Below are positions 18,006 through 26,772 of a stretch of 55,677 bases of DNA, piece after piece (the first letter of the stretch is position 1; the number at the start of each line of letters is the position of its first letter). The stretch is taken from positions 1 to 55,677 of the forward strand of contig DVDV01000351.1 of the NCBI GenBank assembly GCA_015296075.1, written 5' to 3'. The notes beneath the pieces were generated by a model that made no database searches, had not been told where the DNA came from, and saw nothing but the letters and a program-made list of their open reading frames with translations. Origin of the DNA: Leptolyngbyaceae cyanobacterium M33_DOE_097. Its GTDB lineage: Bacteria > Cyanobacteriota > Cyanobacteriia > Leptolyngbyales > Leptolyngbyaceae. Position numbers and translations under genes: made by a program.

Positions 18006-18848
18006 CTATGCCCCCTTGATAGGTGTTTGTTTGGGTGTTCTTAAAAAAGCAAACCAGCAAAAAGCACCAAAAATGGCAACGGCAATGACTGAAAAGAGCA
18101 ATGAGCCTTGCCCCGTATGCCAAAACTCAAATAGTGCTTTTTGGTTTACTAACAGCGCCATGATGCAAACCCGAATGGCGTTGACAAAGAAGCCGATTGC
18201 CACAGCTACAACTATGCAAATAACTCGTTGAATCGGGCGCAGAGGAAACATGAACAGAAACAGAACGGACACACAGAGCATTTGTAGAATGCTTTGTGCG
18301 CCAGAGCAGGCTTCGTAGACTTCTACACTGCGACCACCCGAAAGATGTAGAAAGACACCATCACGGCGGGTGTCAGTGCCGGTGTACCAAAGCATCACGT
18401 TAGACGCTTTAGCCGTGATGATGGGAAGTGGCAAACCCCGCAAAATTCGCTCAGCCAACGGGTAAAACGCCATAAACCCAAAAATGGCTAACTCGCGCCA
18501 ATACTGCCGTAAACCTGAGAAACCAGATGCAATGAATGCCAACCCTAGTAGCCCGATAAACGGCAATGCACACAAAAAGAAGTTAGAAGTAGGGAGTGCT
18601 GAACTTCTCAGTAGCATGAGGCCGAGCAGGGTAGCTCCTGCGATTGTTGCAGGCAGAGTGCTATGAAACTTGAGATTTTCGCGTTTTTCCCACAGTAGAG
18701 TGCCAGCTGCAATCCAAAACAGGGCACTGGTAGCAAATAAATCTTCTTTGTAAATGCGATCAACCAGAGTTAAATGAATCGCCGCGATCGCAACGGCGAT
18801 GCCAAGCAGCCAAAACTTTGGTTCCTTTAAACGGCTAGTCAATTCCAT
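18006..18848 (-). CDS. crtA: Cyanoexosortase A (CrtA)
   Basis: 280 aa, about eight membrane segments. The exosortase/archaeosortase catalytic triad is visible: Cys181 in YEACSGAQS, Arg226 in NAIRV and His244 in FWHTGQGSLLFS. The enzyme is predicted to recognise PEP-CTERM tails, cut after the membrane-spanning part and pass the protein to an envelope acceptor. The companion and HpsJ-like genes follow, and a PEP-CTERM protein is encoded just upstream at 19198-19815, separated by 349 bases with a hairpin, so it is probably a separate transcript. The name CrtA is shared with an unrelated carotenoid enzyme. Confidence 0.9.
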   Translation of the reverse strand: MELTSRLKEPKFWLLGIAVAIAAIHLTLVDRIYKEDLFATSALFWIAAGTLLWEKRENLKFHSTLPATIAGATLLGLMLLRSSALPTSNFFLCALPFIGLLGLAFIASGFSGLRQYWRELAIFGFMAFYPLAERILRGLPLPIITAKASNVMLWYTGTDTRRDGVFLHLSGGRSVEVYEACSGAQSILQMLCVSVLFLFMFPLRPIQRVICIVVAVAIGFFVNAIRVCIMALLVNQKALFEFWHTGQGSLLFSVIAVAIFGAFCWFAFLRTPKQTPIKGA

Positions 18849-19026
18849 CGTTTTAGACCTGTCATCCTCAAATGGGCACGTTCAGATGTAAGCAAATCAA
18901 GCCATCTAAACTTGAGCAAATTTAAGGCTAAGTTGCCTCACAAGAAGGGCCAAGATTTTTGGCAAGCCTTCTCCCTGTTTATTGCATAATTCTAAGATTC
19001 CAGCATTTAGGCAATATCTCAACACG

Positions 19027-19053
19027 AAAGGGAGCGAACTTTACGCTCCCTTT
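19027..19053. terminator. Hairpin between the PEP-CTERM gene and crtA
   Basis: Perfect 10-bp stem (AAAGGGAGCG with CGCTCCCTTT) and a 7-base loop. There is only a short T stretch on either strand, so termination of the PEP-CTERM transcript is likely but not certain; partial read-through into crtA is possible. Confidence 0.6.
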
Positions 19054-19127
19054 GCAATTCTGCTTAAATTAAAAGTTCTTTGACCAGAAACTAGTGTTGC
19101 AAACCATAAATTTTGCAACATCGGGGA

Positions 19128-19176
19128 GTGGGGGCTTCGCCCCCAGAAGGGGGTTTCACCCCCTCCACCCCCTTCC
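19128..19176. repeat. GC-rich hairpin repeat, copy 2
   Basis: TGGGGGCTTCGCCCCCA followed by GGGGGTTTCACCCCC and a CCACCCCC tail. It aligns with 251-297 along its whole length, the differences mostly preserving pairing. It sits 22 bases beyond the stop of the PEP-CTERM gene. Confidence 0.75.
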
Positions 19177-19197
19177 AAAACTTTCGTTTTGGTGTAA

Positions 19198-19815
19198 CTA
19201 GGCTTTAGAACGACGGCGACGGGCATAGGCCATGCCAATACCAGCCAGCGTTAAACCACCCATTGTGAAAGGCTCAGGTACTGCTTTCGCTTTCACGCCA
19301 AAGTCGTTGAAGTCCTTATCGTTCTTATTGCCTCGGTCATCAAACCAGATGGTGCTGCCACCTGCTAAATCACCGGAGAACTTGGCTTGTTGACCGAAGG
19401 GGTTGAGCGAGTTAGAGCTGAACACAGTCCCCATGAAATCTTTGCCAAAGGTGCTAGCTAAACCTAGAGTGTAGGTCTTACCAGCCTGGAAAGTGTAGAC
19501 AACGGAGTTGATGCCGGTGCTAGATTTCACTGCGTCACCAAAGGTGCCTTTGAAATCACTAGCAGTCGAATCGTAAGGCTTAGCTTCGTAGAACAGAGTT
19601 TGAACCATGTTGGCAGTAGAACCAACAACCTCATAGATCCCCAAAGAAGACTTGTAAGCCCCTTGAGAAGTTAAAAATGAAAACTCAACTTGCGTATTGG
19701 TGTCAAACGTGATGCCACCATTGCCAAACGAAAACGCTTGAGCTGGAGCTGCAATGCTAGAAACTGCAACTGCTGCAGATGCAACAGTCAAACCCGCCAC
19801 AATTCTTTTATTCAT
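19198..19815 (-). CDS. Exported PEP-CTERM protein, likely CrtA substrate
   Basis: 205 aa. A signal peptide (MNKRIVAGLTVASAAVAVS, then AQA cleavage near 27) precedes a polar, low-Cys domain. The C-terminus (179-205) is a classic PEP-CTERM tail: VPEP, a hydrophobic span TMGGLTLAGIGMA and a basic end RRRRSK. WFDDRGNKNDKDFNDFGVK just before the tail resembles the acidic D-x-D-F-N-D region of DUF4114-type surface proteins (inference). The neighbouring crtA suggests it is processed by that exosortase. No enzymatic motif is seen. Confidence 0.88.
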   Translation of the reverse strand: MNKRIVAGLTVASAAVAVSSIAAPAQAFSFGNGGITFDTNTQVEFSFLTSQGAYKSSLGIYEVVGSTANMVQTLFYEAKPYDSTASDFKGTFGDAVKSSTGINSVVYTFQAGKTYTLGLASTFGKDFMGTVFSSNSLNPFGQQAKFSGDLAGGSTIWFDDRGNKNDKDFNDFGVKAKAVPEPFTMGGLTLAGIGMAYARRRRSKA

Positions 19816-20201
19816 AAGCTAAATCGGAGATGATGGTGAGAATTGACTAACCTGGGTGAATGCTGAAGCCACTCATGAAAAACCTTTAGCGGCTTCAAGT
19901 GTCACCTTTCTTAACATACCCAACTCAGCCCAGTAACTTTCAACTTCGGAAACACACACCGCTTATGTAGCAATCATGACAAAAGAACCAGATATCGCCC
20001 AGGATTTTTGCTACTTCTTCATACAAGGCTTACAGGTTCAGTCTCAATTATGAACTTGGTCTCTGACTCAAATTGCAGATTAAACTGCTGAGTTTTCGAC
20101 AACTCAAGCCTTCTAAAAAATAGCAAAGATAATTGAGCAGGCCCACTCATCTTTATATCTCTGATGAGAGGTAGGGGAGATTTATAAATCAGCAGAGGTT
20201 A
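19816..20201. other. Intergenic stretch, no gene seen
   Basis: 386 bases between the PEP-CTERM gene and the TPR gene (both minus). It should contain the promoter of the PEP-CTERM gene, but I see no convincing -35/-10 pair, operator or structured element. Confidence 0.4.
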
Positions 20202-21041
20202 CTATTTCAACTCAAGAAATTTTCTGAGCGCTGCAACCATTTTAGGAGGCCAGTGGCGTACGTTTTCAACCCAATCAATATTTTTATAGCGAGTGTCAAG
20301 CCCAACCGTTGATACCCATTGGCTTTCTGCTTCTCCTTGATTGCCTTCAACCCAAAGCGCGGCTGTTAGAGCGGCACGCATATCAGCAAAAGTGGGGTAT
20401 TTGCGAACCAGATGGCGCATGTTACGAATCGCATCGTCAGTTTTACCAACCTGGTAGAGTGCCAGAGCGTAATTAGCGCGGGCGAAAACGTATTGGGGGG
20501 CGAGATCAGCTGCTGTTTTGAAGTCCTCGATCGCCTGTTCCCATTGACCGAGTTTGGACTCAGCATTGCCCCGATTACCATAAGCGACCGGATCTTTAGG
20601 ATCCAGTTCAAGCACGTGGTTGTAGTTAGCGATCGCTTCCTCATATTTACCCAGACCCTCTAAGGCTGCACCTCGGTTGAGGTAAGGGTCTGGCGCATCA
20701 GGCGCGAGTTTAATCGCCTGGTCATAATCGGCGATCGCATCAGTTAACTTATTTTGGCTGACGCGTGAGTTGCCCCGGTTACTCCAGATGGCTGGGTTTT
20801 GCGGAAATTTTTCAATCAAATCAGTCCAAAGCGTTTCTGCCTGAGCAAAATCACCTTTGTTGGTTGCTTCAAATGCCTGATCGGCGATCGTCCCCATTTC
20901 TTGCACAAAATTCAGCAGATTGGCTGCACTGGGTACAACTTCGGTGGGCGGGTTATCTGCTAGAGAATTGGTTGAGCCACTTAACCAGGTTGAGCAAATT
21001 AGCAATAAAGTAGCGACCAGTCGGATCAGGGAGCGTTTCAT
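20202..21041 (-). CDS. Exported tetratricopeptide-repeat protein
   Basis: 279 aa with a signal peptide (about 1-28, ending SLADN). Four or more TPR units follow from about 50 to 220; the clearest are AIWSNRGNSRVSQNKLTDAI, PYLNRGAALEGLGKYEEAI, AYGNRGNAESKLGQWEQAI and ARANYALALYQVGKTDDAI, each ending in a D/K-LAP-type turn. TPR arrays bind partner proteins; the location would be lumen or periplasm. The ATG is 16 bases after the ruvB stop, so it is probably co-transcribed with ruvB without an obvious functional tie. No ligand can be named. Confidence 0.88.
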   Translation of the reverse strand: MKRSLIRLVATLLLICSTWLSGSTNSLADNPPTEVVPSAANLLNFVQEMGTIADQAFEATNKGDFAQAETLWTDLIEKFPQNPAIWSNRGNSRVSQNKLTDAIADYDQAIKLAPDAPDPYLNRGAALEGLGKYEEAIANYNHVLELDPKDPVAYGNRGNAESKLGQWEQAIEDFKTAADLAPQYVFARANYALALYQVGKTDDAIRNMRHLVRKYPTFADMRAALTAALWVEGNQGEAESQWVSTVGLDTRYKNIDWVENVRHWPPKMVAALRKFLELK

Positions 21042-21057
21042 AAAGGGTGATGGTGGT

Positions 21058-22182
21058 TTACGACAAAATGCGAAGCTGTTGGTTGGGCGGTTGATAGCCC
21101 AAATGCTGATAAGCCGATGGGGTCACAACTCTGCCACGGGGAGTGCGGTTGAGATACCCGATTTGAATGAGATAGGGTTCATAAACCTCCTCAATGGTCT
21201 GGGCATCTTCACCAGTCGCCGCTGCCATTGTATCTAGACCGACGGGCCCACCACCAAAGTGCTCAACCATAACACTCAGCAGGCGTCGATCAGTCCAATC
21301 TAAGCCACGTGGATCGACGTTGTACAGCTCTAAGGATTCTGCGGCGATCGCCTCTGTTATTGTGCCAGCTTCTTTTACCTGAACATAGTCGCGCACCCGA
21401 CGCAAGAGACGATTGGCAATTCGTGGGGTGCCACGCGATCGCCGCGCAATTTCCATCGCGCCATCTTCACTCAGGGGCAAAGCCAGCAACCGACCCGTGC
21501 GAATCACAATTTGGGTTAATTCGTCTAACTCGTAAAACTGTAAGCGTTGAATCAAGCCAAAGCGATCTCGAAGCGGTGAAGATAAGGCTCCCACACGGGT
21601 TGTTGCCCCAACCAATGTAAACGGCTGCAAGGGCAGCGATCGGGTGCGGGCACTCGTACCTTTGCCGATTGTGATATCTGCCCGAAAGTCCTCCATTGCA
21701 GGGTAAAGCAGTTCTTCAGTGACGCGGGGCAGACGGTGAATTTCGTCAATAAACAGCACGTCACCTCGTTGGAGATTCACCAGCAGACCCATAATGTCGC
21801 GAGGACGCTCTAAAGCGGGGGCTGTTGTGATTTTGCAGTTTACCCCAAGTTCCTCTGCCAGAATCAGTGCCATCGTGGTTTTACCCAAACCTGGCGGGCC
21901 GTAGAGCAGTAAGTGATCAAGACTTTCTTGCCGCGCCTTACAAGCTTGGATGGCAATGCCTAAGACTTCCTTTAGAGCTTTCTGCCCAATGTACTCGCCT
22001 AACTGACGCGGCCGGAGTTTCTCCTCTTGCTTCCCGTGTTCTTCTGGTTCGGCATCGGGTTTGAGCAAACCAGACGATTTGGTTGGCAACCCTGAACGCG
22101 CCGCTTGAGGTGTTGTAAACAAATCACCTTGAGGACGTTCTGGCAAGTCAGAGTTTGGTTCTTTAGAAGAAATAATGGCCAT
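21058..22182 (-). CDS. ruvB: Holliday junction branch migration helicase RuvB
   Basis: 374 aa AAA+ motor that drives Holliday junctions through the RuvA tetramer. Walker A is GPPGLGKT (95-102), Walker B with DEIH at 146-149, sensor 1 GATTR (192-196), and the Arg finger region LRDRFG follows. The C-terminal winged helix ([38 protein letters not shown]) is complete. The N-terminal extension of about 55 residues is longer than in E. coli, as in other cyanobacteria. RuvA and RuvC are not present here. Confidence 0.97.
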   Translation of the reverse strand: MAIISSKEPNSDLPERPQGDLFTTPQAARSGLPTKSSGLLKPDAEPEEHGKQEEKLRPRQLGEYIGQKALKEVLGIAIQACKARQESLDHLLLYGPPGLGKTTMALILAEELGVNCKITTAPALERPRDIMGLLVNLQRGDVLFIDEIHRLPRVTEELLYPAMEDFRADITIGKGTSARTRSLPLQPFTLVGATTRVGALSSPLRDRFGLIQRLQFYELDELTQIVIRTGRLLALPLSEDGAMEIARRSRGTPRIANRLLRRVRDYVQVKEAGTITEAIAAESLELYNVDPRGLDWTDRRLLSVMVEHFGGGPVGLDTMAAATGEDAQTIEEVYEPYLIQIGYLNRTPRGRVVTPSAYQHLGYQPPNQQLRILS

Positions 22183-22416
22183 ATTTGGAAGCCTTTGCCT
22201 TTCCGGTCATTTGTACTATATCCAGGACTGGTGGCGATCGCTCAACAATCAAATTAAAGCGCTAAACATTTTTAAGTTTTTTAACAAAGTTCTAAACTAT
22301 AAGTAGTTCGACACCAAAGACTTAGCTGCTCAACTTTTGGGTTGCAAGTCGCAAGAGCGACTGGTGATGACTTGGGTAAGAATACTTGCCAAGCTACTGT
22401 TACTGATGAGAATTGT

Positions 22417-23232
22417 ATGCCCTCAAATGCAAGTGATGAGCCAATTTTGCCCCGTCTACCGGAGGCATTAGTGGAAAATATTGAGGCTGGTCAAGACTCA
22501 GAGCTAAAAGCGGCGCTATTGGAAAACGTCGCTTTACGTGAACAAATTGCGAACCAAACTCACCTCTTACAATTGATGACTCACCAGTTTGCGACGCCCC
22601 TGACATCTCTCAGTGGGTCGTTGGTAATGTTAGAGGAAGCGGCACTATCGGCTGAGCAATCAAAGGAGTTTTTAGAATTTGTCCATCAAGATGTCAGTCG
22701 TCTGCGAGAACTCCTGCAAGACATTCAATCATTACAAAATCTAGAAACCGGAAAATTAGAGACGCAGCCCCAGCCATTTTGCATTGCCAGTCTAGTCGAA
22801 GAAGTGATGCAGGGGTTTGCAATTCATATGCCTGTTTATGAGTTTGAGCCAGCCATCCCATACGTGAATGGCGATCGCTGGCAGACGGCGCAAGTGTTGG
22901 TGAATCTGATCTCCAATGCGATTAAGTATTCACCAGATGGCAATCCGATTGAGATTGGTGCCGCGCGAGTCCCTCCTGATTGGATCGAAGTGTGGGTGCG
23001 TGATTATGGGCTTGGTATTCCTGAAGCAGACCAGCCTCACGTGTTTGAGCGGTTTTACCGGGTTAAGCATCGCGATCGCCAGCATATTCACGGCACAGGG
23101 CTGGGGCTGTCACTCTGTAAGCACCTAATCGAAAACCAGGGTGGAATGTTGGACTTTGAGTCTAAGCATGGTGAAGGCAGTCGATTTTTCTTTCGGCTCC
23201 CGGTTTGGGATGAGGTGGTTTGCGACACTTAG
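22417..23232 (+). CDS. Soluble sensor histidine kinase without a recognisable sensor domain
   Basis: 271 aa from the ATG at 22417; a TTG at 22342 would add 25 residues. After a short coiled-coil-like stretch comes the H-box LMTHQFATPLTSL with His56, then the N-box NLISNAIKY (Asn167), G1 DYGLGI, F-box ERFYRV and G2 GTGLGLSL (226-233). The residue after His is Gln, where most HisKA kinases have Glu or Asp, which may alter autokinase or phosphatase balance. There is no membrane span, PAS or GAF domain, and no adjacent response regulator. Confidence 0.88.
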   Translation: MPSNASDEPILPRLPEALVENIEAGQDSELKAALLENVALREQIANQTHLLQLMTHQFATPLTSLSGSLVMLEEAALSAEQSKEFLEFVHQDVSRLRELLQDIQSLQNLETGKLETQPQPFCIASLVEEVMQGFAIHMPVYEFEPAIPYVNGDRWQTAQVLVNLISNAIKYSPDGNPIEIGAARVPPDWIEVWVRDYGLGIPEADQPHVFERFYRVKHRDRQHIHGTGLGLSLCKHLIENQGGMLDFESKHGEGSRFFFRLPVWDEVVCDT

Positions 23233-23304
23233 GATTGGGGATTGAATAAGATCGGATATTTTTCTGTCGCAAGGGGCGAACGGCGGTATAGCCTTCGGTA
23301 TTGT

Positions 23305-23340
23305 TGCGCTAGGGCTATGCTAGGGCTGCGCTAATGCTCG
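23305..23340. repeat. Short degenerate direct repeats (TGCGCTAGGGCT-like)
   Basis: Three imperfect units of TGCGCTAGGGC / ATGCTAGGGCTGCGCTAATGC lie in the gap between two convergent genes. Such short units are common in cyanobacterial intergenic DNA. No function is implied. Confidence 0.4.
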
Positions 23341-23421
23341 TCCCCAAAAGTATCGAAGTTATTAATTTCCATTCCTTAGCCTCTCGCTGATGACTGGAGG
23401 CCATTCTTTCAGGAGTGGCGG

Positions 23422-24906
23422 TTAAAAATCGAAATAGATGTAAGGTAACGCTCCTTCGGGTGCTAACACCCAAACTGCATAGAGACATAGCGGTACTAAC
23501 AACAGTTTCACGATCCAACTGAATTGAATTTTTAGGGCGCGATCGCACAGGTAAGCAAACCCCATCAGCACGCCCAAGCTCCAAAGCACCATACCAAACT
23601 GAAAAGGTGCTAAGCCTAACGTTTCGCCATAGACCTTTTGGGCAAACTGAGCATCCGCCGAATAACCCCACAAGCGTTGCACGACTAGAAGCGAATCCTT
23701 CAAGTTCGGCAAACGAAAGAACACCCAACTTGCGAACACCATACCCTGAGTCAGCATCCAGGCAACCACAACACCGGGCAAACTTTGCCAAAAGCGTTTC
23801 AGCCAATCAACGGAACTGGAGACTGCATCTGTTAGTCGATGAACGACCAATGCTAAGCCGTGTAGTAAACCCCAGACGATGAATCCCCAGGCGGCACCGT
23901 GCCAAATTCCTGCGATCGCCATCACAATCATTAGGTTCAGACAGGTGCGTTCTAATCCCTGACGCGAGCCTCCTAAAGGGAAATAGAGATAATTCCGCAG
24001 CCAATCGCCTAATGTCATGTGCCAGCGTCGCCAAAAGTCAGCAATGCTGGTTGTGAAGTAGGGAAAGTCAAAGTTTTGCGGTAGCTCAAACCCTAGCAGC
24101 ATCGCAGTGCCACGAGCTATGTCAACGTAGCCGCTGAAATCGAGATAGATCTGAAAGCCGTAAGCCACAATCCCCAACCAGAGGTCGCCGCTTCCCGCCC
24201 GCAAAGTGTTGTCAAAAATCAGCTTGACCGGAGTTGCCAAATTGTCGGCTAACAGTCCTTTCTTTGTTGCCCCCCAAGCAATTAACCACAGACCTTCTGA
24301 GATGCGGTCAAGCGATGGAAAGGATTGGTTCTGGAGTTGGCTGATTAACTGGGGGTAGCGCGTGATCGGCCCATTAATCAGCTTAGGAAAGAAGAGTTTA
24401 TAAGCTGAGAAGCGCAGAAATTGCTGTGCCGCCGGAGCCCCTCGATAGACATCGACCAGGTAGGCAATACACTCAAAGCTAAAAAAGCTGATTCCCAGTG
24501 GCACCAGGATGTTGATTTTCTCAACTTGTTGCGGCAACGCCTGCAAACCAAGCAGATCGCTTGCTACCGAAGCTAAAAACGGGATGTACTTAAAGCCCAA
24601 GAGCAAGGCGATGTTGAGTACAATGCCCAGCCAAAGCAAACTCAAGCGGCGGCGGTTCCATGCCTGATGCTCAGCGTGCCAGTTTTCTTCGCGCCAATCA
24701 GCCGGGAGCGCGATCGCCCGCCCAATCTGATAGTTGACCCATGCACTTGCGACGAGCAACGGCACATACTGAGGTTGCTGGGTTGTGTAGAAGACAATGC
24801 TCGCGGCCAATAAAACCCAGAGGCGCAACCATTGGGAGGATACAAGCCAGTACAGCAAAAGAACGCTGATCAGAAAGAAGGCGTAAGTCAGGGAGATAAA
24901 ACTCAT
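23422..24906 (-). CDS. MBOAT-family O-acyltransferase (AlgI-like)
   Basis: 494 aa from the ATG at 24906; a TTG at 24927 is possible. About ten to twelve membrane segments are present. The membrane-bound O-acyltransferase signature is complete: FWRRWHMTLGDWLRNYLYFP, then the catalytic His336 in AGIWHGAAW. The N-terminal part (VPLGISFFSFECIAYLVDVYRG) is typical of the AlgI/DltB group, which acetylates exported polysaccharides. A partner such as AlgX/AlgJ is not adjacent. The GNAT gene lies 64 bases upstream on the same strand. The acceptor polymer is unknown. Confidence 0.9.
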   Translation of the reverse strand: MSFISLTYAFFLISVLLLYWLVSSQWLRLWVLLAASIVFYTTQQPQYVPLLVASAWVNYQIGRAIALPADWREENWHAEHQAWNRRRLSLLWLGIVLNIALLLGFKYIPFLASVASDLLGLQALPQQVEKINILVPLGISFFSFECIAYLVDVYRGAPAAQQFLRFSAYKLFFPKLINGPITRYPQLISQLQNQSFPSLDRISEGLWLIAWGATKKGLLADNLATPVKLIFDNTLRAGSGDLWLGIVAYGFQIYLDFSGYVDIARGTAMLLGFELPQNFDFPYFTTSIADFWRRWHMTLGDWLRNYLYFPLGGSRQGLERTCLNLMIVMAIAGIWHGAAWGFIVWGLLHGLALVVHRLTDAVSSSVDWLKRFWQSLPGVVVAWMLTQGMVFASWVFFRLPNLKDSLLVVQRLWGYSADAQFAQKVYGETLGLAPFQFGMVLWSLGVLMGFAYLCDRALKIQFSWIVKLLLVPLCLYAVWVLAPEGALPYIYFDF

Positions 24907-24970
24907 ACTCGCGTTGGCGGCGAACAATGGCGTTGATTATAGACAAGCTTGCAGCGATCGCCCAACCAAT

Positions 24971-25525
24971 TCAGGAACTTTTTTGTGATTGCCAAGCGTG
25001 AGCTTTGATTTCGAACAGTTCAAGTTCCTGGTTGTAATAGCGGTTGGTGCGACCTAAGCGAGTCATTCCCAAACGGCGCATGACCTGTAGCGATCGCTCA
25101 TTCTTAGGATTGGCCACCGCATAAATTTCAGGTAGATGCAGCGTATTAAACCCATAGCTCAGAACAGCTTGAGCGGCTTCTGTGGCATAGCCCTGTCCCC
25201 ACGCTTCATACTTTAAGTGCCAACCGATTTCAAAATCGTGGGTCGGCTGTTCGTCTTCATCCCGCAGTGGAATGAGAAGAACGGTACCAAGCAATTCGCC
25301 TGTTGATTTCAGTGCGATCGCCCAACAACCCGAGCCGTTTCCTGCCTGCATAAATCTTGACTGCCAGCGCCTCAAGGTTTCACGCGCCTGCTCAACACTT
25401 TCCATGCGAGTAAGGAGATAGCGTGTCACTTTGGGGTGCTGATAGATCTGTAAGGCAGCCTCTGCATCAGCTTCAGGTTGCCATTCACGTAGAATCAGGC
25501 GGTCAGTCTCAGCGAAGGTCGGCAT
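24971..25525 (-). CDS. GNAT-family N-acetyltransferase (RimJ/RimL-like)
   Basis: 184 aa. The start ETDRLILREWQPEADAEAAL is the classic RimJ/RimL opening. The acetyl-CoA site follows in the order FEIGWHLKYEAWGQGYATEA, then AVLSYGFNTLHLPEIYAVANPKN and S-x-x-V-x-x-x-LGM. It could acetylate a protein N-terminus or a small amine; the substrate is unknown. It lies 15 bases downstream of cupB and is probably transcribed with it, though the function looks unrelated. Confidence 0.88.
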   Translation of the reverse strand: MPTFAETDRLILREWQPEADAEAALQIYQHPKVTRYLLTRMESVEQARETLRRWQSRFMQAGNGSGCWAIALKSTGELLGTVLLIPLRDEDEQPTHDFEIGWHLKYEAWGQGYATEAAQAVLSYGFNTLHLPEIYAVANPKNERSLQVMRRLGMTRLGRTNRYYNQELELFEIKAHAWQSQKSS

Positions 25526-25540
25526 TAGCAGAAGTTAGTG

Positions 25541-26689
25541 CTAAACCCCACAGTCTTGCAAACTGACTAAGCGAGAGTCAACCAAGCGATTCATCCAGCC
25601 TTCCAGGTAAGTCCGATTGGTTTGACGCTCTTGCGGGTCAGTTGTATCTACGGGATGTGGCATGAGGCCCAAGATCGCCGCAGTTGTTACGCAAAACATT
25701 GACTTTTGAAAGCTGATACAGATGTGTACCCGTAGGTCTTCTTCTCCCCGCAATGAGTGTTGATAGAACTCGTGCAAGTAGTCTGGCAAATAGTGGCGCA
25801 TATCTTGCATTAAGAGCGTAGGAGGAATGCCAGCCCCACCAACGGGTAGCGGATCGGCGTAAAGTGCCCCATAGTTAAACCGCTCTGGCTCTGGCGAGAT
25901 TTGTTGAGCTTGAGCGTTATACGAAACGGTGCCCATAAAGGGAAACGAACGGAAGAAGACCGCTTCTACATAGGGAACGGCTGTGTCCATCAGAAATGTC
26001 AACCCTGCGCTTTTGGGGATGATGTCGTAGGGCTTGCCGTCGATCATAACGGTGTAGGTAATGGGCTTACTCGCGGCTTCTACTAATCCGTTTTTGACAT
26101 GTTGCACCACATCGTTGATCGAGTGAATTTCTCCGCGATCGTAGCGGTCTGACAGTACCAAAAACATACTGCTCATGACCTCCCAAAACTGGCCCAGCGC
26201 ACTGTAATAGCAGAGCTGGCGAATCTGCTCAGGCAAAAAGCCAGGAAATGCTTTCGTAACGCCTGACATAAGAAAGTTGCCTTTGAGTTTGGCTTGCCCG
26301 GCTGCTTGTGCCCGTTGCGTGAATTCGGGACTGTCGAGATAGCTGTCTAACCCGCCGCCGCCATGATAAAGCATGGCTTTCATGCAATATTCAGCAAACT
26401 CATAGTTGATGCGATCGTGCCACCAGTGCCGCAACAGCTTTTTCGTTGATACGTCGCCGTTGAAGTATTTGAAAAAGGGAAATAACTCTAGAAACTGGTG
26501 GTCTGCAATATAAACCAGGTTTTGCCAGTAGGCATCCAGCACATGACCGTAACTTTTGAGAATGCCGACAACCTCAACCACATTATCAGGTGACTCAGGC
26601 AGCAACGCTCCGCCTTCCTCAATGCGATAGATCAGCGAGGCTAGAGGATGCTCAGAAGTAATGCGATCGCGGGTGGAAACCATATTCAT
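25541..26689 (-). CDS. cupB: CO2 hydration protein CupB (ChpX), NDH-1 CO2-uptake subunit
   Basis: 382 aa, soluble, of the CupA/CupB family that converts CO2 to bicarbonate on specialised NDH-1 complexes at the thylakoid. Conserved blocks are WHDRINYEFAEYCMKAMLYHG, YYSALGQFWEVMSSMF, PKSAGLTFLMDTAVPYVEAVFFR, GAGIPPTLLMQDMRH and FQKSMFCVTTA. It lacks the roughly 50-residue insertion before WHDRIN that I recall in the low-CO2-inducible CupA, and no cupS follows, so the constitutive CupB is favoured. It is the last gene of ndhF4-ndhD4-cupB (84-base gap after ndhD4). Confidence 0.85.
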   Translation of the reverse strand: MNMVSTRDRITSEHPLASLIYRIEEGGALLPESPDNVVEVVGILKSYGHVLDAYWQNLVYIADHQFLELFPFFKYFNGDVSTKKLLRHWWHDRINYEFAEYCMKAMLYHGGGGLDSYLDSPEFTQRAQAAGQAKLKGNFLMSGVTKAFPGFLPEQIRQLCYYSALGQFWEVMSSMFLVLSDRYDRGEIHSINDVVQHVKNGLVEAASKPITYTVMIDGKPYDIIPKSAGLTFLMDTAVPYVEAVFFRSFPFMGTVSYNAQAQQISPEPERFNYGALYADPLPVGGAGIPPTLLMQDMRHYLPDYLHEFYQHSLRGEEDLRVHICISFQKSMFCVTTAAILGLMPHPVDTTDPQERQTNRTYLEGWMNRLVDSRLVSLQDCGV

Positions 26690-26772
26690 ACGGCGAGAAG
26701 CACAAGAAGGTTATTTATATGTTTGGGGATCAACGACAAAATTTGCAACTTTCTAAGGAAGAAAAGCAGGTT

